64,000 nucleotides of DNA from Synoicihabitans lomoniglobus (GTDB taxonomy: Bacteria > Verrucomicrobiota > Verrucomicrobiia > Opitutales > Opitutaceae): positions 2,475,501-2,539,500 of the forward strand of contig NZ_CP119075.1 in assembly GCF_029023725.1 (NCBI RefSeq), read 5' to 3'. Position numbers and translations under genes: made by a program. The notes beneath the pieces were generated by a model, which saw only the letters and a program-made list of their open reading frames with translations, had not been told where the DNA came from and did no database searches. The first letter of the stretch is position 1. The number at the start of each line of letters is the position of its first letter. Below, in pieces: positions 1 to 8,977 of the stretch.

Positions 1-539
1 TTCGCGTCCGGCCGGAGCCACTTGGCCTTGCCGGATTTGCGCACGGCGGAAAGTTCACGACCCAACAGATGCGCGAGCATGATCGGGGTCGGCATGAGCT
101 CGGGCGTCTCAGTGCAGGCGTAACCAAACATGATGCCTTGGTCGCCCGCGCCCTGCTCGGCATGCTTCTTGCCTTCCGCTTCACGAGCGTCGACGCCTTG
201 ACCGATGTCGGCGGACTGGCTGGTGAGAATGTCTTGAATGAACACCTTGTCGGCATGGAAAACGTCGTCGTCGTTGACGTAGCCGATTTCACGAATCGCC
301 TCGCGCACGATGTTCGCGAGATTGATGGCGGACTCGAGCGATTTGCCCTTGAGATTCGGCACGGTGATTTCACCGGCGAGCACCACGACGTTGGATTTAA
401 CCAGCGTCTCGCAAGCCACGCGACTGTTCTTGTCGATCGTCAAGCAGGCATCCAACACGCTGTCGGAGATGAAGTCGGACACCTTGTCGGGGTGGCCTTC
501 GCCTACGGACTCGGAAGAGAAAACAAATGTATTAGCCAT
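1..539 (-). CDS. metK: S-adenosylmethionine synthetase, N-terminal part (runs off the window)
   Basis: Makes S-adenosylmethionine from ATP and methionine in the cytoplasm. The reading frame starts at the ATG at 537-539 with [20 protein letters not shown], the usual MetK N-terminus carrying the ATP-phosphate-binding GHPDK motif, and reaches the conserved [16 protein letters not shown] motif further on. About 179 codons are present and the C-terminal half lies beyond base 1. It is divergent from the Hpt gene at 733; the 193-base gap between them holds two inverted repeats. I looked for a SAM riboswitch in that gap and could not recognise one. Identity is certain from the motifs. Confidence 0.97.
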   Translation of the reverse strand, partial: MANTFVFSSESVGEGHPDKVSDFISDSVLDACLTIDKNSRVACETLVKSNVVVLAGEITVPNLKGKSLESAINLANIVREAIREIGYVNDDDVFHADKVFIQDILTSQSADIGQGVDAREAEGKKHAEQGAGDQGIMFGYACTETPELMPTPIMLAHLLGRELSAVRKSGKAKWLRPDA

Positions 540-630
540 AGTTAAGGACCTCGCACGCAAGACGTCCCGCCCAGGATTCTCAAGATTAATATCATCATAT
601 TCTAATTCATTGATACGTTCTCGTTAAACG

Positions 631-688
631 CGCCGGAGCTCAGCGGGTTCCGGCGACAAAAAAACTCGCCGAAGGAGCTCGGAACTCC
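631..688. promoter_or_regulatory. Inverted repeats in the metK/Hpt divergent intergenic region
   Basis: Two short hairpins lie between the divergent genes. The first (about 631-655) has arms CGCCGGA and TCCGGCG and is followed on the plus strand by a run of A. The second (674-688) has arms GGAG and CTCC. On the metK strand the first hairpin would lie in the leader, preceded by a T-rich stretch. The role is unknown; it does not match a riboswitch family I know. Confidence 0.3.
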
Positions 689-732
689 AACCTACGTGCA
701 CCCCTTTTCATTTTTGCCTCTCCGACCGCCTC

Positions 733-1083
733 ATGTCCACCGACCAGATCATCGACCAAGAAGCTATTGAAAATCTCCGCGCCCTTGATGATGGCGACGG
801 TGAAGACTCTTTCCTCAAGGAAGTTATAGAGATCTTTGTCAGCGATACGCCTGAGCGGATAAACGAGTTACGCACCTCTTTCGCGGCTGACGACCAAGTG
901 ACGTTCACCCGCGCTGCGCACAGTATCAAGGGGAGTTCATCCAACGTCGGCGCGATCATTCTCGGACGACTGGCCAAGGATCTCGAAGCGGATTCTCGTG
1001 AATCCATCCGTGGTTTGGGCCCTCGGATTGACGCCCTCGACGCCGCGTTTCTCGAAGCCAAACGAGTGCTTCAGGCGCTTTGA
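733..1083 (+). CDS. Single-domain histidine phosphotransfer (Hpt) protein
   Basis: A 116-residue protein made almost entirely of one Hpt domain, the four-helix module that relays phosphate between a hybrid kinase and a response regulator. The phosphorylatable His63 lies in AAHSIKGSSSNVGA, the classic H-x-x-K-G-S/A motif, with a typical acidic N-terminal helix before it. No kinase or response regulator is nearby, so its partners are encoded elsewhere. The start ATG is the first in the frame and is followed by a normal Hpt N-terminus. It ends 24 bases before the convergent M50 protease gene. Confidence 0.9.
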   Translation: MSTDQIIDQEAIENLRALDDGDGEDSFLKEVIEIFVSDTPERINELRTSFAADDQVTFTRAAHSIKGSSSNVGAIILGRLAKDLEADSRESIRGLGPRIDALDAAFLEAKRVLQAL

Positions 1084-1106
1084 CCCGGCCAAAACGACGG
1101 ACCGGG

Positions 1107-1793
1107 CTATCCCGCGCGGCGAGCGGCTTGAAAGGCTCGCCAACCGTTGCTCGCGATAAAGAGCACCAATATTCCGAGCCACCAACTGCCCTGTAAAAAC
1201 GCCCAAAATCCGAGCGCGGCGGCACCGACCAGCCCAAAACCACTGGCCCACAGCAGGCTCTTGCGGGGACCCACGCCAAACCAAAGCAGCGAGCGCACAA
1301 TCTGACCGCCATCAAGCGGGTAAACCGGCAGCAAATTGAAACACAGCAGAATGATGTTAATCCACTGCACCGTGCTGAACCAGTCCCAGAAATCCGGAGA
1401 CGTGGGTGCCACGCCCGACAGAATCAACAGTCTGGCGCTGAAATAGAAAATCGGGATCAGAGCCACATTGACCAAAGGTCCGGCCGCGATACTCCATAAC
1501 TGCGCCCCGGGACGAAACGGCGGCGACACATAAGCGACCCCGCCCATCGGCCACATGACGATTTGATCCGCCTGCCCTCCCACCTGACGACAAGCCAGCG
1601 AATGGCCAAATTCATGCATCAACACGATCGCAAACAAGGTGAGATACTCCGCCACGTTCCACGCCAACGAGGAATAGTAATTTTGACGACTTTGCAGCAC
1701 GAAGATGGCCACGAGCAGCCACGACCAATGCAGCCACACGGTGATGCCAAGAAAACGAAAGAGGCGGAACGAACCGTTCTGAGTGGGCAGCAT
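1107..1793 (-). CDS. Site-2 protease family (M50) membrane metalloprotease
   Basis: A 228-residue multi-pass membrane protein with both M50 signatures: HEFGH at residues 60-64 (two zinc ligands and the catalytic Glu) and NLLPVYPLDGG near 153-163, where Asp161 is the third zinc ligand. It is a compact form without PDZ or CBS domains, like the Rip/SpoIVFB-type group called site-2 protease family protein. Such enzymes cut transmembrane substrates; this one's substrate is unknown. It lies 68 bases downstream of the MFS gene on the same strand and may be cotranscribed with it. Confidence 0.9.
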   Translation of the reverse strand: MLPTQNGSFRLFRFLGITVWLHWSWLLVAIFVLQSRQNYYSSLAWNVAEYLTLFAIVLMHEFGHSLACRQVGGQADQIVMWPMGGVAYVSPPFRPGAQLWSIAAGPLVNVALIPIFYFSARLLILSGVAPTSPDFWDWFSTVQWINIILLCFNLLPVYPLDGGQIVRSLLWFGVGPRKSLLWASGFGLVGAAALGFWAFLQGSWWLGILVLFIASNGWRAFQAARRAG

Positions 1794-1861
1794 GAGAGAG
1801 CGCTAGCGACAGCAGACGGCAGTCGTCAAAGACCGAATGCGCCGCGCCCGCGCCGGACCGT

Positions 1862-3103
1862 TTACCCCGCGGACTCTGTCGCCGCCTCGACCAGTACCGG
1901 CGCGTCGGGTCGCAATGCCACCGGCAAGGCCATCACCGCGCCGGCGAGCACCCCGGCGCACCCGATCCAACACCACCAGATCGGGCCCAGTTGCCCGTAA
2001 AACCAAACCCCGGTCCCGCCCGCCAAACCGGCCAAGCCCCACATGAGCCCGAAGAATCCAAAATATCGTCCGCGATATTCCGGGGGAGCGAGCTTCGCTC
2101 CATAGGCGGCACACATCGGCAGCGTGATCATCTCCCCCACCGTGAACAGTCCCATCGCGAGGAGAAACCCCGTCATGCTTTCCGCCCAGGCGAAGCTGGC
2201 ACTTCCGATCCCAACCATCACGAAACCCACCACCAACACGGGTCGCGACGCGAAGCGCTTGAGCCACTGCACCAGCGGCAACTCCACACACATGATGACC
2301 ACACCGTTGAATCCCATCACCATGCCATACTGGACCGTGGTCAGGCCGCGCGCGGTCGCGTCCACCGACAAGACGTAAAACACCTGAATGAACGCCAGTG
2401 ACATCAACAGTTTGCTGAGTAACAGCTGCATAAACGCCCGGTTCAACCCCACGTCCCGCGCCACCGCCAACCAGCTTTGCCACGCCACGGCAGGCGATGT
2501 CACCCGTCCGGTGATGGTCCGCAGGCCGTGCGGCAGCCACCGGAATGCCAGGCCGGCAAACACCAACGAAGTCGCGGCATCGCCCCAGAAAATCAGCACC
2601 GGGGCCCGGTTGTAGAGCAGACCGGCCATCGCCGGTCCCGCCGCGTAACCGGCGTTGAGGGCGAGCCGAAAAACCGCATAGGCCGTCACCCGCTTCTCTT
2701 CGGCCACCACGTCGCTCAATAAAGCATTGGCTGCCGGTCCGAAGAGTTGCGCCAGAAACCCATGCAGCGCCGCCAACATCGCGATCTGCCACGCGGTTTG
2801 ACCATAATAAATCATGACGATGGAAATCGCCCCGCCGATCAGCGATATGAGAATCGTGTTCCGTCGGCCGATCGCATCCGAGAGATAACCACTAACAAAG
2901 GGCGACACCATCTGGCCCACCGCCATCGAGCTCAGCACCAGTGCCACCTGCCCGCCCGGCAACCCCCGGTCAAGGAGGTGCAGGGTTAGAAACGGATAAA
3001 CAAAACACCCGAACCGATTGATGAACTGCCCGGCCGTGAGCACCCACACCGCGCGCGGCAGGGCTCGAATATCGGCAAACGTTTCTCGCGTGAGTGCGCG
3101 CAT
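1862..3103 (-). CDS. Major facilitator superfamily transporter
   Basis: A 413-residue protein with about twelve hydrophobic segments. The loop between helices 2 and 3 has SGYLSDAIGRR (about 71-81), a good MFS motif A. The overall look is of a drug/solute exporter of the MdtH-like group, but the substrate cannot be read from the sequence. It is followed on the same strand by the M50 protease and preceded by the GH1 gene about 60 bases upstream, so sugar export or import is possible but unproven. The ATG at 3103 precedes a short cytoplasmic helix and the first transmembrane segment. Confidence 0.85.
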   Translation of the reverse strand: MRALTRETFADIRALPRAVWVLTAGQFINRFGCFVYPFLTLHLLDRGLPGGQVALVLSSMAVGQMVSPFVSGYLSDAIGRRNTILISLIGGAISIVMIYYGQTAWQIAMLAALHGFLAQLFGPAANALLSDVVAEEKRVTAYAVFRLALNAGYAAGPAMAGLLYNRAPVLIFWGDAATSLVFAGLAFRWLPHGLRTITGRVTSPAVAWQSWLAVARDVGLNRAFMQLLLSKLLMSLAFIQVFYVLSVDATARGLTTVQYGMVMGFNGVVIMCVELPLVQWLKRFASRPVLVVGFVMVGIGSASFAWAESMTGFLLAMGLFTVGEMITLPMCAAYGAKLAPPEYRGRYFGFFGLMWGLAGLAGGTGVWFYGQLGPIWWCWIGCAGVLAGAVMALPVALRPDAPVLVEAATESAG

Positions 3104-3162
3104 GACCGAGAGCTAACGACTCATCCGAGTCATTTCGCAACTCCCCCGCGCGTCGCGGTCAT

Positions 3163-4521
3163 CTAATCAGGAATGTTAGCCCCGTTGGAGTGAATCACGT
3201 CCCGATACCAATAGGCCGAATCCTTCAGCGTCCGTTGCTGCGTGGTGAAATCCACATGCACCAGACCAAACCGGAAACGGTAGCCCTCGGCCCATTCGAA
3301 ATTGTCCATCAGCGTCCAGTGAAAATAGCCTAAAACACTCACGCCCTCGCTCGCAGCGCGGCGCAGCTCCCGCACATAACGGCTGACATAGTCGATCCGC
3401 TGCGGGTCGTGCACCGCGCCGTCGATCGCCACCCAATCCTGATTCGCGAGTCCGTTTTCCGTGATCGCGATCGGCAAGCCGTAGCGCTCGTGCACCCACT
3501 TCGGCCCCCAATACAGCGCTTCCGGCGTAACGCGCCACTGGAAGTGACTGGTCGGCACCCCGGGGTCCCGCATCACGTGCTCCGGTTTTCCGTCGGCACC
3601 GGCTTTCACCAGGTGACCGTTGTAAAGATTCATGCCGTAAAAATCCAACGGCTGCGAGATGATCGCCATCTCGGCGTCCGTGTGCGGCGGAACCGCCTCC
3701 CCGTAAGCTTCGAGTCCATTCTGTGGATACGCCCCCTTGATCACCGGATCGGACCACCACGCCTGATTCCACACCGAACCGTCCTCGATCGACCAATAAG
3801 CGTCCCGCGCGGCGTTCACATCGGCCTCGCTACGGGTCAACGGCACCGCCACATCACCCGTCGGGGCCCACCCGATTTTCGGCGCGATATTGGCGCTCGC
3901 CCGAATCACCTGCACGGCCCGCCCGTGCGCCAGCAAGGCGTTGTGCACACCGCGCAACACGTGGGGCATCTCCATGCGATCCCCGGGCGCGTGCTCGCCG
4001 GAACGATGGCCCAGACCGATGAAGCACTGCGGTTCGTTCAACGTCATCCAGTGCGAAACTCGATCCGACAGGCGATCGGTCACCACTTGCACGTATTCAG
4101 CAAACCACTTCGAACTTTCGTCATTGAGCCAGCCTCCGCGAGTTTGCAGCGCCAGCGGATAATCCCAGTGGAAAAACGTGACCCAGGGATCGATGCCGGC
4201 TTCGAGCAGGCCGTCGACCAGTTGGTCGTAAAACGCCAGTCCCTTCTCGTTTATCGCCCCGGTGCCGTCGGGCAGGACGCGCGACCAGGACAATGAAAAA
4301 CGATAGGCTTTCAGACCGATCTCCTTCATCAAACCAATGTCCTCGCGAAACCGGTGATAGTGATCGCAGGCCACGTCGCCGGTATGTCCCTCAAACACCC
4401 GCCCGGGTTGTCGACAGAATCGATCCCACACCGATGGTTTGCGTCCATCGAGCGCCGCCGCCCCTTCAATTTGATAAGCGGACGTGGCTGCGCCCCACGC
4501 GAAGTCTGGTTGGAAACTCAT
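3163..4521 (-). CDS. Glycoside hydrolase family 1 beta-glucosidase
   Basis: A 452-residue cytoplasmic enzyme (no signal peptide) of normal GH1 length. It opens with FAWGAATSAYQIEGA, the glycone-binding N-terminus of beta-glucosidases. The acid/base Glu163 is in TLNEP (160-164) and the nucleophile Glu355 is in ITENG (353-357). It should hydrolyse beta-linked disaccharides or aryl glycosides by the retaining mechanism. About 80 bases upstream lies an imperfect inverted repeat (4601-4625) related to a perfect one upstream of the GH97 gene near 50.6 kb, which suggests shared sugar-responsive control. The exact substrate is not inferable. Confidence 0.94.
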   Translation of the reverse strand: MSFQPDFAWGAATSAYQIEGAAALDGRKPSVWDRFCRQPGRVFEGHTGDVACDHYHRFREDIGLMKEIGLKAYRFSLSWSRVLPDGTGAINEKGLAFYDQLVDGLLEAGIDPWVTFFHWDYPLALQTRGGWLNDESSKWFAEYVQVVTDRLSDRVSHWMTLNEPQCFIGLGHRSGEHAPGDRMEMPHVLRGVHNALLAHGRAVQVIRASANIAPKIGWAPTGDVAVPLTRSEADVNAARDAYWSIEDGSVWNQAWWSDPVIKGAYPQNGLEAYGEAVPPHTDAEMAIISQPLDFYGMNLYNGHLVKAGADGKPEHVMRDPGVPTSHFQWRVTPEALYWGPKWVHERYGLPIAITENGLANQDWVAIDGAVHDPQRIDYVSRYVRELRRAASEGVSVLGYFHWTLMDNFEWAEGYRFRFGLVHVDFTTQQRTLKDSAYWYRDVIHSNGANIPD

Positions 4522-4600
4522 AGGCTGGAGAACGAGATTCCGGGGCGGGCGAGGTCGTGGCGAGTCTGAATTCCCTCCCGCCGCGCCTGATCACAAACGT

Positions 4601-4625
4601 GGTGTCACCATCAAATGGTTACACC
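4601..4625. promoter_or_regulatory. Inverted-repeat operator candidate upstream of the GH1 gene
   Basis: Arms GGTGTCACCAT and ATGGTTACACC flank a CAA centre; the arms pair except at one position. The motif sits just after the stop of the uracil-DNA glycosylase gene and about 80 bases before the GH1 start, where a repressor or activator site would be expected. The ATGGTTACAC half is identical to that at 50629-50638 upstream of the GH97 gene. No regulator for it is encoded in this window. Confidence 0.5.
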
Positions 4626-5563
4626 TACCGCGCCTGAAAATATCCGCGTTGCTTGTCACTGATCGGCAACGCCACCCGCTCCATCACCTGCAACAAATCC
4701 TCCCAAATCGCACGTTTCGAACGATTGGATTGGTTGCGTAAAATATAGCTGGGATGATAGGTCACCATCACGGGAGTGCCTTCAAACGTGTGCCATTTGC
4801 CTCGAATCTCCCCAAGCGTTTTGAAACTGCCCGCGCCCAACAATCCCTTGGCTGCGGTGGAGCCCAAAGCGACGATGACTTCCGGCTGCACGATCTTCAG
4901 CTGGGCCCGCCAATACGGCATGCAGTAGTTCATTTCGTCGGCCGACGGCGGGCGGTTGCCCACCTGTTCCTGACCGTCAATTGTCGGCATCTGCGGCCGC
5001 CAATTCATGATGTTGCCGATGTAGACGTCGTCGCGCTGCAAGGCCATGCCCCCAATCATCTTGGTCAGCAACTGCCCCGCGGGACCAACAAACGGCTCGC
5101 CCTTGACTTCCTCCTCCGCGCCGGGAGCTTCCCCGCAAAAAAAGATCTTCGCATCCAGGTTCCCCACCCCGAGCACGACTTTTTTCCCCGCGCGGATATT
5201 TTCGCGACACACCGGGTCGTTGGTCACTTGCGCCAACAAGGCTTTCCACTGCGTTGGCTTGTCGCCGTCGGGCAACACCACCTCCGGTGGCGACGGCAGA
5301 CCGGACTCGACCGGCGCGGGCGCGGTTCGTTTCGGCACGACCGGCGGCGTCCAACTACTTTTCCCCCGTGATGTCCCGCGCTCTGCCGCCGCCGGTGGTG
5401 CCTCGGCCATGGTCTCCGGTTGACCGACCGGCGTGGCGGGTTGCCGCGCCCGCACGAGGGCGCGTAGCGTGGACAACGACTCCTCCGATACGGATACCGT
5501 TTTCACGCCCGTCGTCTTGAGGCGGCGGAGCTCTTCAGTGAGCGCATGCAGGGTGGCGCGCAT
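4625..5563 (-). CDS. Uracil-DNA glycosylase superfamily protein, type 4-like, with altered Fe-S ligands
   Basis: A 312-residue protein: a low-complexity N-terminal extension of about 100 residues, then a type 4-like uracil-DNA glycosylase domain. Family motifs are GEAPGAEEE (144-152), the PFVGPAGQLL loop (157-166) and HPSYILR (270-276), which place it close to thermophile-type UDG that removes uracil from DNA. Type 4 enzymes hold a 4Fe-4S cluster with four cysteines; here only Cys119 and Cys214 remain. The first ligand of the C-x-x-C pair is Asp116 and the third is Trp188 (NWRPQMP). It follows ribE by 12 bases and is probably cotranscribed. Activity on uracil is plausible, but the cluster may be absent. 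Confidence 0.85.
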   Translation of the reverse strand: MRATLHALTEELRRLKTTGVKTVSVSEESLSTLRALVRARQPATPVGQPETMAEAPPAAAERGTSRGKSSWTPPVVPKRTAPAPVESGLPSPPEVVLPDGDKPTQWKALLAQVTNDPVCRENIRAGKKVVLGVGNLDAKIFFCGEAPGAEEEVKGEPFVGPAGQLLTKMIGGMALQRDDVYIGNIMNWRPQMPTIDGQEQVGNRPPSADEMNYCMPYWRAQLKIVQPEVIVALGSTAAKGLLGAGSFKTLGEIRGKWHTFEGTPVMVTYHPSYILRNQSNRSKRAIWEDLLQVMERVALPISDKQRGYFQAR

Positions 5564-5575
5564 GGGAACAACGTT

Positions 5576-6172
5576 TCAGCGGAACGCCGGAGCCACCAGC
5601 TTTTCCACGTATTTTCCGATTTGATCGAATTCCAGATTCACGGCGTCACCTTCGCGCTTGGTCGACAAATTGGTCGCGCTGATGGTGTGCGGAATCAACC
5701 AGACCGCGAACGCATCGCCTTCCACTTCGGCGACGGTGAGCGAGATACCGTCGATCGCGATACTCCCCTTTTGGACCAGGTAACGCCCCATGCCCGCCGG
5801 CGCTTGCACGCGCAGGTAGGTGTCTTTGCCCCGCGGTTCGAAGACCTCGATCCGACCCAGCCCGTCGACATGGCCCGTAACGAAATGTCCGCCCATTTTG
5901 CCGTTGAACCGCACCGCTCGCTCCAGGTTGACCGTGCCGCCGACACCGAGCTCATCCAGCGTGGTCAAGCGTTTGGACTCGGCCAGAACGTCGAAGCTGA
6001 GGGTATTGCCGGTAAAGGCGACGACGGTCAGGCAGCAGCCGTTCACAGCGATACTGTCACCGAGCTCCACGTCGACCAACGCGCGGGCGGCCGAAACCAC
6101 CAAGCGCCAGCTTTCGGCTTGCGGCTCGAACGATTTGATCAGGCCTGTCTCTTCGATGATTCCGGTAAACAT
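5576..6172 (-). CDS. ribE: Riboflavin synthase, alpha subunit
   Basis: A 198-residue enzyme converting two 6,7-dimethyl-8-ribityllumazine molecules to riboflavin plus a pyrimidine. It begins [10 protein letters not shown], the invariant N-terminus of the family, and has the two lumazine-binding repeats: [14 protein letters not shown] in the first and [15 protein letters not shown] in the second, joined by [11 protein letters not shown]. Length is normal. It is in a minus-strand run with the htrA pair upstream (22-base gap) and the DNA glycosylase downstream (12-base gap). Other riboflavin genes are not adjacent, although a GTP cyclohydrolase II homologue lies at 34.4 kb. Confidence 0.97.
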   Translation of the reverse strand: MFTGIIEETGLIKSFEPQAESWRLVVSAARALVDVELGDSIAVNGCCLTVVAFTGNTLSFDVLAESKRLTTLDELGVGGTVNLERAVRFNGKMGGHFVTGHVDGLGRIEVFEPRGKDTYLRVQAPAGMGRYLVQKGSIAIDGISLTVAEVEGDAFAVWLIPHTISATNLSTKREGDAVNLEFDQIGKYVEKLVAPAFR

Positions 6173-6194
6173 AACGACTAAGGGTTCAAGGGGA

Positions 6195-7610
6195 TCATTG
6201 TAATTTCACGCGCAAAACGGACGTCTTGCCGCCGCGGCTCACCAGAATCACGATTTCCGGACGACCGCTGTCTTTGACGGCGGTCAGCAAGTCCCGGGCT
6301 TGGATAAACGAAGTGATGGGCTCACCATCGATCTCCTTGATCCAGTCATCGTATTGGAGTCCGGCGGTGCCGACCGGACTGCTGGGGTTCACAAAATGGG
6401 CGATCACGCCGTCGAGTTGGGTCGGGTCTTCCCGGCGGGCCACCACGTCGCTGTAAACCGTTTCCCGAATCGTCAGCCCCAAAGACTCGAAATACTCCCG
6501 TTCCGCCTCCTTGGGGGTTTTGGGCGCATCGGCCAGCTGCAGTGGCAGATCCAACTGCGCGCGATCGCGCAGCACGGTCAAGGTGACTTCCGAACCGGGT
6601 CGACGACGCAGGATATCGCGTTGCAGAAACGCCGTCACCACCGCATCGGGCTTCAGCCGAGGCAACGGCACGCCGTCCAGCGCGATCAAAATATCCCGCG
6701 GCAACAGTCCCGCCGCTTCCGCCGGACTACCGGTGAGAATCTCCGAAATCACCAGGCCCGTGCCGGCGCCCAAACCCAGAAATTCCGCGACCTCGGGGTC
6801 GACCGGATCAATGCCATCCACGCCAAACCACGGCAACGGACGGCCATAGGGATTGTCGGGAATCCGGTCCACCGCGAGCAACACTTCCGAAGCCAGCCGA
6901 AACGCCGCGCATTCCTCGGGATTGATCAGCACCGACATTTCACCGCGCCGCCGCTGCGAATAAATCACCACGCGCTCGCCGAAGCCCGAAGCGCCCAACC
7001 CCAGAAACTCGCCCGCGCGATTGAATACGGGCAGGCCGCGGCCGGCCACATCCTGCAGCGCGATGCCGGTCAACTGCGGCAGCTCCTGCACGAGACTCAC
7101 GCGTGAACCGAGGTAATAGGGTCGGAAATCCTCGTCCTTCTCCCGCAGTCCGATGCCCCACACTTCCTCCGCCACCCGCGGAATTACATACCCGCTGCGC
7201 GGAAGAAAGTCGGTGATGGGGCGCAATCCGCCACGCCCTTCGTCACCGATCCGCACGAAGTGCCAGGTGGTGTAACCATCCTGCCCCAGGTATTCGGCGG
7301 TCGAATACCGCGTGGTCGGCGCGTCGGGCCGGTAGACGCGAAAATCCACCAACTGCTCCGGCGTCGCCCGATCGCTGATCGCGTTGGACTCCAAAATGAC
7401 CGTGCCCTGCCGGTCGATCACCACCCCGTAGGCGAAATTGACCGTGCGATCCACTTCGTGCTCGATGGTGAATTCGATGGCGACGATGGACTGCAGACGC
7501 TCGTCCATCAAATCGGGCAAGGCGGGCAGATTCGATTGGGCGGAAGCGCGAAAAGCGATGACGACCAGCAGCAACGTGACGGCCATCCAGCGGGGGCGAT
7601 TTTTCATCAT
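6195..7610 (-). CDS. HtrA-like PDZ protein with lost protease triad (pseudo-protease)
   Basis: A 471-residue exported protein with a signal peptide (about residues 1-24, cut near ASA-Q). It has a chymotrypsin-like domain followed by two PDZ-like domains (about 265-355 and 370-470). Compared with the HtrA encoded just upstream, the catalytic His becomes Ile78 (ESNAISD for TNAHVVG), the Ser becomes Arg191 (AGRGLPVF for GNSGGPLV), and the Asp region reads TTWHFVRI. It is therefore very unlikely to be a protease and may act as a scaffold, substrate sensor or regulator of its partner. Its ATG overlaps the upstream stop in an ATGA, implying translational coupling. Confidence 0.85.
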   Translation of the reverse strand: MMKNRPRWMAVTLLLVVIAFRASAQSNLPALPDLMDERLQSIVAIEFTIEHEVDRTVNFAYGVVIDRQGTVILESNAISDRATPEQLVDFRVYRPDAPTTRYSTAEYLGQDGYTTWHFVRIGDEGRGGLRPITDFLPRSGYVIPRVAEEVWGIGLREKDEDFRPYYLGSRVSLVQELPQLTGIALQDVAGRGLPVFNRAGEFLGLGASGFGERVVIYSQRRRGEMSVLINPEECAAFRLASEVLLAVDRIPDNPYGRPLPWFGVDGIDPVDPEVAEFLGLGAGTGLVISEILTGSPAEAAGLLPRDILIALDGVPLPRLKPDAVVTAFLQRDILRRRPGSEVTLTVLRDRAQLDLPLQLADAPKTPKEAEREYFESLGLTIRETVYSDVVARREDPTQLDGVIAHFVNPSSPVGTAGLQYDDWIKEIDGEPITSFIQARDLLTAVKDSGRPEIVILVSRGGKTSVLRVKLQ

Positions 7611-8935
7611 GGTTTTAAAATGTAGAGAGACACCCGGAATTTGCGGCGTGCTTCGATGAGCACCCGTTGCGGGTCGGCGACATAGGCATCCTCGGCGGCT
7701 TGCGTGACCGCCAGCGAATCGACCGGCAGATCGTTGATCTCGGTGATCACGTCGCCCGCCGCCAGTCCGGCGACCGCCGCCGGGAACCCGCGTTGCACAC
7801 CGATGACCAACACCCCGGAGGCATTGGGGAGTTGGTTTTCACGAGCATAAGCCCGCGAGACCTCGCGCACGCTGAGCCCCCATTTTTCCAACACGCCTTC
7901 TTCGCCCACCCGGCTGACCAATTGTTCAGTCACGACGTTGAACGCTTCGGTGGTGCTACCCCGTTTGACCCGCATCGCGATCGACGTGCCGACCGGTTGG
8001 GTCGCGATCAAGTGCTGGATCGGAGGCAATTGCTCGGGGAAACGCCCATCGACCGCCACCCCGTCGATTTCCAACAAAATGTCGCCGCCGCGGAGCCCGG
8101 CCTCGGCGGCCGGCGACCCTGGATCGACGCTGTTGATCAACATGCCGGTATTGAGCTCCAAGTTATAAAACCCTTCCAGGTCCTGCAATGCACCGGGCAC
8201 GATCCCGATATAACTGCGCGTGATCTTACCATCGCGTTCCAACCCCTCCACCACCTCTTTCGCGGTCGCCGACGGAATCGCAAAGGCCAGATTATCCGCC
8301 CCGAGATAACCGCGCGAGTTGATGCCGACCACGGCTCCGGACTCATCGACGAGCGGGCCCCCGCTGTTACCGGGGTTGATCGCGGCATCGGTTTGGAGCC
8401 ACGTGTTGAACAATCCGGTCTCGTAACCGCGCACACCTCGCGAATCAGAGAAAAAACGGCGCGGGTTGGAGATGATCCCCCGCGTCACCGTGCGGGTAAG
8501 ACCGTGCGGCGTGCCCACCGCAAAAACGGTCTGACCAGGATAAAGTGACTCCGAATCCCCAAACTGCCCCACCGTCAGCGTGAACCCCTTGCGCTTAAGT
8601 TCGGCGGCATCGAGTCGCAACAGGGCCAGATCCGTCCAGTGATCCCAGCCCACCAACGCCGCGCCCACGCGCTCCAAATTGGCGAGGGTGACATTGATTT
8701 CAACCGCCCGCGGACCGACCACATGGGCATTGGTGAGGATCAGACCATCCGCTGACACGATGACGCCCGAACCGACCCCACTGGTGAAGCGTTTCGCGCC
8801 CGCCTCATAGGCATACTCGCGCACGTCAATGCGCACCACGGCATCGAGCAGTCGTTTAAACCCGGGCTCCGTCTGCGAAAAAGACGCCGAAGCCGATCCC
8901 CAGGAGAGCATTAGCAATCCAAGGAGTCGCATCAT
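7607..8935 (-). CDS. Periplasmic HtrA/Deg serine protease (S1C) with PDZ domains
   Basis: A 442-residue envelope quality-control protease. The start is placed at the ATG at 8933-8935, which gives the signal peptide MMRLLGLLMLSWGSASA; a longer frame to 9031 would overlap leuS and lose the signal peptide. The triad is complete: His71 in LTNAHVVG, Asp102 in WTDLALLRL, and Ser191 in GNSGGPLVD. Two PDZ-like domains follow (about 225-310 and 340-435). It is divergent from leuS with a 42-base gap and overlaps the following protease-like gene by 4 bases. It probably degrades or refolds misfolded periplasmic proteins. Confidence 0.92.
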   Translation of the reverse strand: MMRLLGLLMLSWGSASASFSQTEPGFKRLLDAVVRIDVREYAYEAGAKRFTSGVGSGVIVSADGLILTNAHVVGPRAVEINVTLANLERVGAALVGWDHWTDLALLRLDAAELKRKGFTLTVGQFGDSESLYPGQTVFAVGTPHGLTRTVTRGIISNPRRFFSDSRGVRGYETGLFNTWLQTDAAINPGNSGGPLVDESGAVVGINSRGYLGADNLAFAIPSATAKEVVEGLERDGKITRSYIGIVPGALQDLEGFYNLELNTGMLINSVDPGSPAAEAGLRGGDILLEIDGVAVDGRFPEQLPPIQHLIATQPVGTSIAMRVKRGSTTEAFNVVTEQLVSRVGEEGVLEKWGLSVREVSRAYARENQLPNASGVLVIGVQRGFPAAVAGLAAGDVITEINDLPVDSLAVTQAAEDAYVADPQRVLIEARRKFRVSLYILKP

Positions 8936-8977
8936 TGACCGAGTTAGTGAAAGTGTCACAGTGGCCGATTCCTTCCG

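Noticed and set aside
540-720. Possible SAM riboswitch before metK
   Set aside because: I could not fit the leader to the SAM-I, SAM-II or SAH consensus by eye, so only the hairpins are reported.
7270-7279. A GTGTAACCAT half-site like those in the GH1 and GH97 upstream repeats
   Set aside because: It has no inverted partner and lies inside the coding sequence of the protease-like gene, far from a start.
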